From NCBI RefSeq assembly GCF_001692445.1, contig NZ_MAQA01000014.1, positions 1-64,000 on the forward strand: a DNA stretch of 64,000 bases, in the 5' to 3' direction. Origin of the DNA: Oerskovia enterophila. Its GTDB lineage: Bacteria; Actinomycetota; Actinomycetes; Actinomycetales; Cellulomonadaceae. A program made the translations under genes and the position numbers. Shown one piece after another: positions 27,564 through 35,758 of the stretch; the stretch's first letter is position 1; the number at the start of each line of letters is the position of its first letter. A model generated the notes under the pieces. That model saw nothing but the letters and a program-made list of their open reading frames with translations, was not told the DNA's origin and did not search any database.

Positions 27564-27618
27564 GTGCCGCTCGGGTGCCGCTCGAGTGCCGCCCGGGTGC
27601 CGCCCGGGTGCCCCTCGC
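27564..27618. repeat. 11-bp tandem repeat, five copies
   Basis: Units of GTGCCGCTCGG/GTGCCGCTCGA/GTGCCGCCCGG/GTGCCGCCCGG/GTGCCCCTCGC, each exactly 11 bp, in the gap between tyrA and the RidA gene. The last unit ends 37 bp before the RidA ATG. The period of one helical turn puts every copy on the same face of the DNA. Confidence 0.8.
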
Positions 27619-27655
27619 GCTGCCGGTGTCGGGGGTCCGTGGAACCGTGGGGGCC

Positions 27656-28057
27656 ATGGAGATCACACGGATGCAGCCGGCCGGGCTCGTGGTGAGCCCG
27701 GCGTTCAGTCATGTCGCGATCGTCCCTGCGGGCGCCGCGACCATCTACGTGGGCGGCCAGAACGGCGTCGACGACACGGGCGCGGTCGTCTCGGACGACG
27801 TCGTCGAGCAGTCGGTCCGGACGATCGACAACGTGAGCATCGCGCTCGAGGCAGCGGGGGCCTCGCTCGCCGACGTCGTGCAGTGGACGGTCCTGCTGGT
27901 CGCCGACGCGGACCTCGGTGCGGCCTACGGTGCGATCGCGCCGCGGCTGGCGACCTCCGGGGCGCCGCCGCTGGTGACCGCAGCGCGCGTCGCGGGGCTC
28001 GGGGTGCCGGGAGCGCTGATCGAGGTGAGCGCGATCGCCGCGGTCGTCCCGGGCTGA
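27656..28057 (+). CDS. RidA family enamine/imine deaminase-like protein
   Basis: 133 residues, the usual length. The YjgF/YER057c/UK114 fold shows AATIYVGGQNGVDDTG (strand plus QxG/D turn), QSVRTIDNVSIALEAAGASLADVVQWTVLL and PLVTAARVAGLGVPGALIEVSAIAAV. The arginine that contacts the carboxylate in true RidA (usually CR.A.VEV...R) is not clearly present at the canonical GALIEVSAIA position. It may therefore belong to a RidA subfamily without the classic deaminase activity. Transcribed away from tyrA after the repeat region. Confidence 0.85.
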   Translation: MEITRMQPAGLVVSPAFSHVAIVPAGAATIYVGGQNGVDDTGAVVSDDVVEQSVRTIDNVSIALEAAGASLADVVQWTVLLVADADLGAAYGAIAPRLATSGAPPLVTAARVAGLGVPGALIEVSAIAAVVPG

Positions 28058-28105
28058 GGCCGGGCGGGGACGGCCCCGCGCGCGGGGTTCGGCCCGGTGC
28101 CGGGC

Positions 28106-28441
28106 TCAGTCGACCGGTTGGCGGGGCAGCCGGCGGGGTGGCCTCGGAGGGATGCGCTTGGCCGCGACGAGCTGGTCGGCGGGGATCGTCACCTCGACCG
28201 CCTCGCGCGATCCGCCGGCGTCGGTGCGGACCGTCACGGACCGGCCGGGCACGGTCGACAGGACGATCCCGATCACGTCGGTCACGGTCTTCGCGGCCTC
28301 GCCGCTCGCCGCGTCGCGCGTCGCGAGCGACTCCGCGGCGCTCAGGCGCCGGCGGAGCACGACGCGCGTGCCCGTGGGCCAGTCGGCCCAATCGGGGTCG
28401 ACGGCGGGGAAGCGGTGCGAGGGGTTCACAGCAGTCGTCAC
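28106..28441 (-). CDS. Stand-alone SH3-like domain, Rv0428c acetyltransferase N-terminal type
   Basis: 111 residues: DWADWPTGTRVVLRRRL, then VTDVIGIVLSTVPGRSVTVRTD and EVTIPADQLVAAKRIPPRPPRR. This resembles the SH3-like module found in front of the GNAT domain in Rv0428c-type acetyltransferases. Here the protein stops after it with no acetyltransferase part, and no GNAT remnant is seen downstream (the gene runs into the convergent RidA gene). Either a truncated relic or a genuine one-domain protein. GTG start at 28441. Divergent from fdxA. Confidence 0.65.
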   Translation of the reverse strand: MTTAVNPSHRFPAVDPDWADWPTGTRVVLRRRLSAAESLATRDAASGEAAKTVTDVIGIVLSTVPGRSVTVRTDAGGSREAVEVTIPADQLVAAKRIPPRPPRRLPRQPVD

Positions 28442-28531
28442 GCTCCCTTGGTCGGCGGGTGGCCAGGATGTCCGTCTCCTGAGAGATACTAGGGGGAAGT
28501 GCCCTGTGCAGAAGGTGGAAGGACCTCCGAC

Positions 28532-28849
28532 GTGACGTACGTGATTGCTCAGCCTTGTGTGGACGTGAAGGACAAGGCGTGCATCGAGGAGTGTCCGGTG
28601 GACTGCATCTACGAGGGCAAGCGGTCGTTGTACATCCATCCTGACGAGTGTGTGGACTGTGGTGCGTGCGAGCCGGTGTGTCCGGTGGAGGCGATCTACT
28701 ACGAGGACGACGTGCCTTCGGAGTGGAGCGACTACTACCGGGCGAACGTGGAGTTCTTCGATGACCTGGGGTCGCCGGGTGGTGCGGCGAAGATGGGCAT
28801 GATCGAGAAGGACGACCCGATGATCGCTGCCCTGGCCCCCCAGGCCTGA
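28532..28849 (+). CDS. fdxA: Seven-iron ferredoxin
   Basis: 105-residue electron carrier. Eight cysteines at 9, 17, 21, 25, 40, 43, 46 and 50 match the 3Fe-4S plus 4Fe-4S ferredoxins of actinobacteria: by family analogy C9, C17 and C50 hold the 3Fe cluster and C21, C40, C43 and C46 the 4Fe cluster. The C-terminal 50 residues (YYEDDVPSEWSDYYRANVEF) are typical. GTG at 28532 starts at the conserved TYVIAQPC. Codon use differs from its neighbours, with all valines GTG and most cysteines TGT. It precedes dapC by 21 bp, as in M. tuberculosis (Rv1177-Rv1178). Confidence 0.95.
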   Translation: MTYVIAQPCVDVKDKACIEECPVDCIYEGKRSLYIHPDECVDCGACEPVCPVEAIYYEDDVPSEWSDYYRANVEFFDDLGSPGGAAKMGMIEKDDPMIAALAPQA

Positions 28850-28870
28850 GCCCGGAGGCCGGACAACACC

Positions 28871-30004
28871 ATGGGATTCGCCAGCCTGGGTGGCCTCGCC
28901 TACCCGTGGGACTCGCTCACGCCGTTCGCCGAGCGCGCCCGTCAGCACCCGCGGGGGATCGTGGACCTCTCGATCGGCACGCCGGTCGACCCGACCCCCG
29001 CCGTCGTCCGCGACGCGCTCGCCGCAGCCGGTGACGCGCACGGCTACCCGACCACGCACGGCACGCCCGCGCTGCGCGAGGCCGTCGTCGACTGGTTCGC
29101 GCGGCGTCGCGGCGTGCCCGGGCTGGACCCGGACGCCGTGCTGCCGACGGTCGGTTCCAAGGAGCTCGTGGGCCTCCTGCCGTCGCTGCTGAGGCTCGGC
29201 CCGGGGGACGTCGTCGTGCACCCGGCCACCGCGTACCCCACGTACGACGTGGGTGCCCGGCTCGCCGGGGCGACCCCGCTCGCGACCGACCGGGTCGAGG
29301 ACTGGGCCGGGCGCGACGACGTGCGTCTGGTCTGGGTCAACTCGCCGGGCAACCCGACGGGCGAGGTCCTCGGGGTCGAGGAGCTCGCGCGGGTGGTCGC
29401 GGCCGCCCGGGAGATCGGCGCGGTCGTCGTGAGCGACGAGTGCTACGCCGAGCTCGCGTGGGAGGAGCCGTTCGCGAGCTCCGGCGTGCCGAGCATCCTG
29501 GACCCGCGCGTGAGCGGCGGGTCGAACGAGGGCCTGCTCGCCGCCTACTCGCTGTCCAAGCAGTCGAACCTCGCGGGGTACCGGGCCGCGTTCGTCGCGG
29601 GCGACCCGGCGGTGGTCGCCGACCTGCTCACGACGCGCAAGCACCTGGGCATGATCGTGCCGGCCCCGGTCCAGGCGGCCATGGTCGCGGCCCTCACGGA
29701 CGACGCGCACGTCGCGGCGCAGCGCGAGGTGTACCGGCGACGTCGGGACGTGCTCCTGCCTGCGCTGGGGCACGCGGGTCTCGAGGTCGACGGGTCGCAG
29801 GCGGGTCTGTACCTCTGGTCGCGCCCCGCGGGCGCGGCGGAGGACCAGGACTGCTGGCAGACCGTGGGGGCTCTCGCGGACCTCGGCATCCTCGTGGGTC
29901 CCGGGGCCTTCTACGGCCCGACGGCGGCGGGTCACGTCCGCGTGGCGCTCACCGCGAGCGACGAGCGGGTGCACGAGGCGGCGGCCCGGTTGACCGCGGT
30001 GTGA
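28871..30004 (+). CDS. dapC: Succinyldiaminopimelate transaminase
   Basis: PLP aminotransferase of the succinylase branch of DAP/lysine synthesis. 377 residues, class I/II fold: YPTTHGTPALREAV, the cofactor region VGSKELVGLLPS, VWVNSPGNPTGEV, SDECYAELAWE, the Schiff-base lysine in YSLSKQSNLAGYRAAF and the carboxylate-binding Arg near the end in GHVRVALTAS. The start MGFASLGGLAYPWDSL is characteristic of actinobacterial DapC. Follows fdxA in the same operon. Confidence 0.93.
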   Translation: MGFASLGGLAYPWDSLTPFAERARQHPRGIVDLSIGTPVDPTPAVVRDALAAAGDAHGYPTTHGTPALREAVVDWFARRRGVPGLDPDAVLPTVGSKELVGLLPSLLRLGPGDVVVHPATAYPTYDVGARLAGATPLATDRVEDWAGRDDVRLVWVNSPGNPTGEVLGVEELARVVAAAREIGAVVVSDECYAELAWEEPFASSGVPSILDPRVSGGSNEGLLAAYSLSKQSNLAGYRAAFVAGDPAVVADLLTTRKHLGMIVPAPVQAAMVAALTDDAHVAAQREVYRRRRDVLLPALGHAGLEVDGSQAGLYLWSRPAGAAEDQDCWQTVGALADLGILVGPGAFYGPTAAGHVRVALTASDERVHEAAARLTAV

Positions 30005-30040
30005 CCCACCTGTCGATTGTTGGGCGAACTGCGCCTCGTT

Positions 30041-30068
30041 CTCGCCTGTGACCCGCATCACAGGCGAG
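30041..30068. promoter_or_regulatory. Perfect CRP/GlxR-type operator upstream of gltA
   Basis: The core TGTGA-CCCGCA-TCACA (30047-30062) equals the CRP-family consensus TGTGA-N6-TCACA. The dyad extends to perfect 11-bp arms, CTCGCCTGTGA (30041-30051) and its complement (30058-30068). Chance occurrence in such GC-rich DNA is low. Lies 188 bp before the gltA ATG and 37 bp after dapC. Confidence 0.75.
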
Positions 30069-30078
30069 TGTCGGTTGT

Positions 30079-30100
30079 GTGACCGTTCCAGATTGGTCAC
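30079..30100. promoter_or_regulatory. Second dyad upstream of gltA
   Basis: GTGACC (30079-30084) and GGTCAC (30095-30100) with a 10-nt spacer, shortly after the CRP-type site. Possibly a second regulator site overlapping the promoter. Confidence 0.4.
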
Positions 30101-30255
30101 GTGTGGGTGAAGCGAGTACCGTCGACCCAGGCCAACGCTGTCCGACACTTCGGCCACCGACGGCTCGGCCGGACAGGTGGCGATCTCGCGGCGACACCAC
30201 GGAAGACACGCGCAGCCACCCGCAGGGGGAGCGGCAGCGCGCAAGGAAGGAAGAC

Positions 30256-31554
<1,299 letters not shown>

Positions 31555-31574
31555 CCTCGTCGATCGCCATCGCT

Positions 31575-31616
31575 GACGACGGCGCCCCGCACCTTTCGGT
31601 GCGGGGCGCCGTCGTC
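31575..31616. terminator. Strong bidirectional terminator after gltA
   Basis: Perfect 19-bp stem (31575-31593 with 31598-31616) with loop TTTC, between convergent genes. Confidence 0.92.
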
Positions 31617-31684
31617 GCGTGCGGGAAGTGCTCGGTAGGAGGGAGCGCGACCGCTCAGCCCTGACGGTCGCTGCGCGCGAGGGG

Positions 31685-32695
31685 TCACGCCTCGTCGGCC
31701 GTGGCGACCGTGACCCGCACCTGGCCGACCGGGAGGGCATCGCCGGCCTCGTCCGGAGGCAGGTCGCCCGACGGCGTCCACACGGGGTCCTCGCGGGTCC
31801 AGGTGCTGTCACCGACGTCCACCCGGACGACGTCCGTCGCGTCGGCGCTCGCGACGGCCCACTGGGCGACGGCCCACCCGGTCCGGCGGGCCTCCGACGC
31901 GACTCCCGTGAGCGGCGCGGTGTCCACCACGGTGCTCGCTCCCTCGACCGTGACCGGCAGGTCTCCGAGGTCGCGCACGACGCGCGCCCTCAGCGCCTCG
32001 TTCGAGTCCTCGACGCTCACGAGCGTGGCCGGGTCGACCGCGACGAGCTCGCACGAGAGGGTGCCCTCGGAGTTGCCCGTCAGGGCCGAGGCCCACGCGC
32101 GCGACCTGGACTCGTGCTGCGCGTAGGCGTCGGGGAAGCCGGAACGCTGCACGGTCTGGGCCGCGACCGTCACCGGGAGGTCCTCGTAGCCGTCCACCGC
32201 GTCGAGGCCGTCGTAGAACGCCGTGGTCGAGTAGACGGGGTCCATGATCTGCTCGACGGTTCCCCAGCCCTGGGACGGGCGCTGCTGGAACAGCCCGATC
32301 GAGTCGCGGTCGCCGTAGTCGATGTTGAGCAGCCGCGACTCCTGCAGCGCCGTCGCGAGGCCGATCGTCGCGGCACGTGCGGGCATGCCGCGACGCACCG
32401 TCGTGACGGCGATCAGGGCGGCGTTGTCAGCCTGGGCAGGGGAGAGGTGCCAGGCCTGCCCGTCGGCCTCGGCCGAGCAGCGCTCGGCGACGGGTGTGTG
32501 GTCGGTCAGCCGGTTGAGCGCGATGACGACCCCGGCGCTCGCGACCGCGAGGACGGTCACGACCGTGACGGCGAGGCGCAGCGGGCGGCGCCGACGCCTG
32601 CGGACGTCGCGCCCCTGGGCGTGGAGGCTCGTGCCCTCCTGCCCAGGAGCGGACGGGGCGCCCTGGTGGCCCGGGGCGCCGAAGACGGAGGACAT
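31685..32695 (-). CDS. Membrane-anchored lysozyme-like (transglycosylase-fold) protein
   Basis: 336 residues. A basic cytoplasmic tail (RRRRRR at 32-37) and one membrane helix (41-60) precede an exported domain. The segment ATIGLATALQESRLLNIDYG (E119 in the position of a catalytic Glu) followed by GLFQQRPSQGW (134-144) resembles soluble lytic transglycosylases. The C-terminal 130 residues are unassigned. Such genes are often mis-named heavy-metal transporters. The ATG at 32695 lies 1 bp after the dapD stop, so the two form one operon. Whether it cleaves peptidoglycan is unproven. Confidence 0.7.
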   Translation of the reverse strand: MSSVFGAPGHQGAPSAPGQEGTSLHAQGRDVRRRRRRPLRLAVTVVTVLAVASAGVVIALNRLTDHTPVAERCSAEADGQAWHLSPAQADNAALIAVTTVRRGMPARAATIGLATALQESRLLNIDYGDRDSIGLFQQRPSQGWGTVEQIMDPVYSTTAFYDGLDAVDGYEDLPVTVAAQTVQRSGFPDAYAQHESRSRAWASALTGNSEGTLSCELVAVDPATLVSVEDSNEALRARVVRDLGDLPVTVEGASTVVDTAPLTGVASEARRTGWAVAQWAVASADATDVVRVDVGDSTWTREDPVWTPSGDLPPDEAGDALPVGQVRVTVATADEA

Positions 32696-32696
32696 G

Positions 32697-33680
32697 TCAG
32701 TTCGCGTGCAGCGCGGCGTTGAGCTCGATCCCGACGCCCGTGCGCGAGACCGCCTCGACACCGCCCGTGAGGGAGTTGCGGCGGAAGAGGAGGTTGTCCT
32801 GGCCCGACAGGTCGCGGGCCTTGACGACCACGGGCCCGCCGTCGGGACCGCTGCGTCCCACGAGGGTGACCTTGGTGCCCGCAGTCACGTAGAGCCCGGA
32901 CTCGACGACGCAGTCGTCGCCGAGCGGGATGCCCAGCCCGGCGTTGGCGCCGAGGAGCGAGCGCTGGCCGATCGAGATGATCTCGCGGCCACCGCCCGAG
33001 AGCGTGCCCATGATGGACGCGCCGCCGCCGATGTCCGACCCGTCGCCCACGACCACGCCGGCCGAGATGCGGCCCTCGACCATCGAGGTGCCGAGGGTGC
33101 CGGCGTTGAAGTTCACGAAGCCCTCGTGCATGACGGTCGTGCCCGCGGCAAGGTGCGCGCCCAGGCGCACGCGGTCGGCGTCGGCGATGCGCACGCCCGA
33201 GGGGACCACGTAGTCGACCATGCGGGGGAACTTGTCGACCCCGAGGACCTGCACCGGCTGGCCCGTCGCGGCGCGCAGGCGCAGGCGCGTCTCCTCGAAG
33301 CCCTCGACCGCGCAGGGGCCGTGGTTGGTCCAGACGACGTTGGCGAGGGCGCCGAACACGCCGTCGAGGTTGAGGCCGTGGGGGGCCACGAGGCGGTGCG
33401 AGAGCAGGTGGAGGCGCAGGTAGGCGTCCGCCGCGCCCGACGGTGCGGCGTCCAGGTCGATCACGGTGCGCACGACCACGACGTCCACGCGGCGTGCCTC
33501 GTCGTGCTCGGTCAGCGCGTCGAGCGACGCGGGGACGGTCTCGTCCGAGGGGGCCTCCCCGAGCACGGGGGACGGGTACCAGACGTCGAGGACGGCGCCC
33601 TCGTCGGTCACGGTGGCGAGGCCGAAGGCCCAGGCGGTGCGGGGGCCCGTTGCGGCGCCGGTGGGAGTCGCTGAAGTCAT
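32697..33680 (-). CDS. dapD: Tetrahydrodipicolinate N-succinyltransferase
   Basis: Succinyl-CoA-dependent step of DAP/lysine synthesis. 327 residues, the actinobacterial form. An N-terminal domain ([20 protein letters not shown]) precedes a left-handed beta-helix of hexapeptide repeats ([40 protein letters not shown]) with the motif [17 protein letters not shown] at 33680 with a -10 box 6 nt upstream. Divergent from dapE, which acts two steps later. Confidence 0.95.
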   Translation of the reverse strand: MTSATPTGAATGPRTAWAFGLATVTDEGAVLDVWYPSPVLGEAPSDETVPASLDALTEHDEARRVDVVVVRTVIDLDAAPSGAADAYLRLHLLSHRLVAPHGLNLDGVFGALANVVWTNHGPCAVEGFEETRLRLRAATGQPVQVLGVDKFPRMVDYVVPSGVRIADADRVRLGAHLAAGTTVMHEGFVNFNAGTLGTSMVEGRISAGVVVGDGSDIGGGASIMGTLSGGGREIISIGQRSLLGANAGLGIPLGDDCVVESGLYVTAGTKVTLVGRSGPDGGPVVVKARDLSGQDNLLFRRNSLTGGVEAVSRTGVGIELNAALHAN

Positions 33681-33686
33681 GCCTTC

Positions 33687-33692
33687 ACCCTA
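33687..33692 (-). promoter_or_regulatory. -10 box of leaderless dapD promoter
   Basis: TAGGGT on the minus strand, 6 nt before the dapD ATG; a mirror image of the dapE promoter 36 bp away. Confidence 0.55.
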
Positions 33693-33727
33693 TCCGTCAC
33701 TCCAGGCCGGGGGGTGAACTGTCCGGG

Positions 33728-33733
33728 TAGGGT
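33728..33733 (+). promoter_or_regulatory. -10 box of leaderless dapE promoter
   Basis: TAGGGT, 6 nt before the dapE GTG; the hexamer and spacing are identical to those of divergent dapD. Confidence 0.55.
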
Positions 33734-33739
33734 CTGCGT

Positions 33740-34897
33740 GTGACCAGCGACGAGACTCCCGACCAGTCCTCCGACCAGACCGCACCGCCGGTGTCGTCGG
33801 TACCGGTGATCCGGCTCGACCTCGACGGCGACCTCACCGCGCTCTTCCGCGCGGTGTGCGACGTGCCGTCCGTGAGCGGGGACGAGCGGGCTCTGGCCGA
33901 CGCGGTCGAGGCCGCGCTGCGACCGCTCGCGCACCTGGACGTCGTGCGTGACGGCAACGCGATCGTCGCCCGCACGCACCTCGGGCGCTCGCGCCGCGTC
34001 GTGATCGCCGGGCACATCGACACGGTCCCGCTCACCGACCCGCCGAACCTGCCCACCCGCGTGGTCGGCGAGGGTGCCCAGGCCGAGGTCTGGGGGCGCG
34101 GCACGGTCGACATGAAGGGTGGGGTCGCGATCCAGCTCGCGCTCGCGGCCTCGCTGACCTCGCCCAACCAGGACGTCACGTGGGTCTTCTACGACCTCGA
34201 GGAGGTCGCGTCCGACCTCAACGGTCTGGGACGCCTGGCCCGCAACCACCCCGAGCTCCTCCAGGGCGACTTCGCGATCCTCGGCGAGCCCACGGCCGCG
34301 GGCATCGAGGGCGGCTGCAACGGGACGCTGCGGGTCGAGGTCCGCGTCCCCGGGGTCACGGCGCACTCGGCGCGGGCGTGGATGGGGTCCAACGCGATCC
34401 ACTCGGCGTCGGTCGTGCTCGACCGCCTCGCGGCCTACGAGCCCGCGTCGATCGAGGTCGAGGGGCTCGTCTACCGCGAGGGCATGAACGCGGTCGGCAT
34501 CTGCGGCGGCATCGCGGGGAACGTCATCCCGGACGAGTGCGTGGTCACGGTCAACTACCGCTTCGCGCCCTCGCGCTCGCTGCCCGACGCCGAGGCGCAC
34601 GTCCGCGACCTCTTCTCCGGATTCGAGGTGGTCGTCACCGACGCCGCCCCCGGTGCGCGCCCCGGGCTCGACGACCCGATCGCCGCCGACTTCGCCGAGA
34701 CGGTGCTGAGCCTCACGGGCGGCCGGCCGGCGCCCAAGTACGGCTGGACCGACGTGGCGCGCTTCGCGGAGCTGGGGGTCCCGGCCGTGAACTTCGGCCC
34801 CGGCGACCCGCTGCTCGCGCACAAGGACGACGAGCGCTGCCCGGTCGGGCACCTCGCGCTGTGCCACGACGCGCTGCACGCGTGGCTCACCCGCTGA
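33740..34897 (+). CDS. dapE: Succinyl-diaminopimelate desuccinylase
   Basis: Zinc M20 hydrolase releasing LL-DAP from its succinyl form. 385 residues. Metal and catalytic motifs: VIAGHIDTVPL, WGRGTVDMKGGVA (bridging Asp), FYDLEEVA (catalytic Glu pair), a lid domain around GGCNGTLRVEVRVPGVTAHSARAW and a final His in PLLAHKDDERC. The N-terminal 25 residues are a variable tail. GTG at 33740 is set by the -10 box. Adjacent to dapD in divergent orientation, as in M. tuberculosis Rv1201c/Rv1202. Confidence 0.95.
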   Translation: MTSDETPDQSSDQTAPPVSSVPVIRLDLDGDLTALFRAVCDVPSVSGDERALADAVEAALRPLAHLDVVRDGNAIVARTHLGRSRRVVIAGHIDTVPLTDPPNLPTRVVGEGAQAEVWGRGTVDMKGGVAIQLALAASLTSPNQDVTWVFYDLEEVASDLNGLGRLARNHPELLQGDFAILGEPTAAGIEGGCNGTLRVEVRVPGVTAHSARAWMGSNAIHSASVVLDRLAAYEPASIEVEGLVYREGMNAVGICGGIAGNVIPDECVVTVNYRFAPSRSLPDAEAHVRDLFSGFEVVVTDAAPGARPGLDDPIAADFAETVLSLTGGRPAPKYGWTDVARFAELGVPAVNFGPGDPLLAHKDDERCPVGHLALCHDALHAWLTR

Positions 34898-34926
34898 TCG
34901 TCCCCGCCACGGGTCCTGTGAACGCT

Positions 34927-34932
34927 TAGGCT
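34927..34932 (+). promoter_or_regulatory. -10 box of the LOG-folP2 operon
   Basis: TAGGCT ends 7 nt before the ATG at 34940. Confidence 0.45.
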
Positions 34933-34939
34933 CGAGAGC

Positions 34940-35758
34940 ATGAGCGACGACGGAGTTCCCCAGGCAGGCACCGGCTACCGCAAGGGGCCGGTGCTGCTGC
35001 GGGGCGAGCAGATCCCCCAGCAGACGACCGACCAGCGCCTCCTGGACACCGCCGGCAGCGCGGACTGGGTGCACAGCGACCCGTGGCGGGTCATGAGGAT
35101 CCAGAGCGAGTTCGTCGAGGGCTTCGGAGCCCTCGCCGAGGTCGGCCCGGCGGTGTCGGTCTTCGGATCGGCGCGCACGAGTCCCGACCACCCGGACTAC
35201 GCGCTGGCCGAGCAGGTCGGCCGACTCCTCGCCGAGCGCGACCTCGCGGTCATCACGGGTGGTGGCCCCGGGATCATGGAGGCCGCGAACAAGGGTGCCA
35301 ACGAGGCGGGCGGTCTGTCGATCGGCCTCGGGATCGAGCTCCCGTTCGAGCAGGGCATGAACAAGTACGTCAACCTCGGCGTGAACTTCCGGTACTTCTT
35401 CGCCCGCAAGACCATGTTCGTCAAGTACGCGCAGGGCTTCGTGGTCCTGCCGGGCGGGTTCGGCACGTTCGACGAGCTCTTCGAGGCGCTGACCCTGGTC
35501 CAGACGCACAAGGTCACCGAGTTCCCCATCGCGCTCGTGGACACCGAGTACTGGCAGGGCCTGCTCGACTGGGCACGGACGACCGTGGCCGGGCGCGGCA
35601 TGATCAGCGCGCACGACCTCGACCTGCTGTACCTGTGCGACGACCCGGCCGAGGCCGTCGAGTACGTGTGCGAGCGGGGCGCGGAGCTCCGCGCCGAGGA
35701 ACGGGAGTCCGTCGAGGAGACCGCGGCGGCCCAGCAGCGGGCTGCCGGCGACCGGTGA
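34940..35758 (+). CDS. LOG family protein (TIGR00730 type)
   Basis: Rossmann-fold protein of the LOG family, whose studied members hydrolyse nucleoside monophosphates to base and ribose-5-phosphate (cytokinin-activating in plants and in M. tuberculosis Rv1205). 272 residues. The substrate motif is GGGPGIMEAANKGA and the catalytic signature PGGFGTFDELFE. The N-terminal 60 residues include RKGPVLLRGEQIPQQTTDQRLL, common in actinobacterial homologues. Overlaps the next gene by 4 bp. Confidence 0.9.
   Translation: MSDDGVPQAGTGYRKGPVLLRGEQIPQQTTDQRLLDTAGSADWVHSDPWRVMRIQSEFVEGFGALAEVGPAVSVFGSARTSPDHPDYALAEQVGRLLAERDLAVITGGGPGIMEAANKGANEAGGLSIGLGIELPFEQGMNKYVNLGVNFRYFFARKTMFVKYAQGFVVLPGGFGTFDELFEALTLVQTHKVTEFPIALVDTEYWQGLLDWARTTVAGRGMISAHDLDLLYLCDDPAEAVEYVCERGAELRAEERESVEETAAAQQRAAGDR

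Noticed and set aside
27564-27618. Tandem repeat considered as a CRISPR array
   Set aside because: The units are 11 bp and contiguous, with no spacers and no cas genes.
28106-30244. A 712-codon minus-strand frame covering dapC and fdxA
   Set aside because: Only its last 111 codons (the SH3-like protein) are coherent; the rest is antisense to dapC and fdxA.
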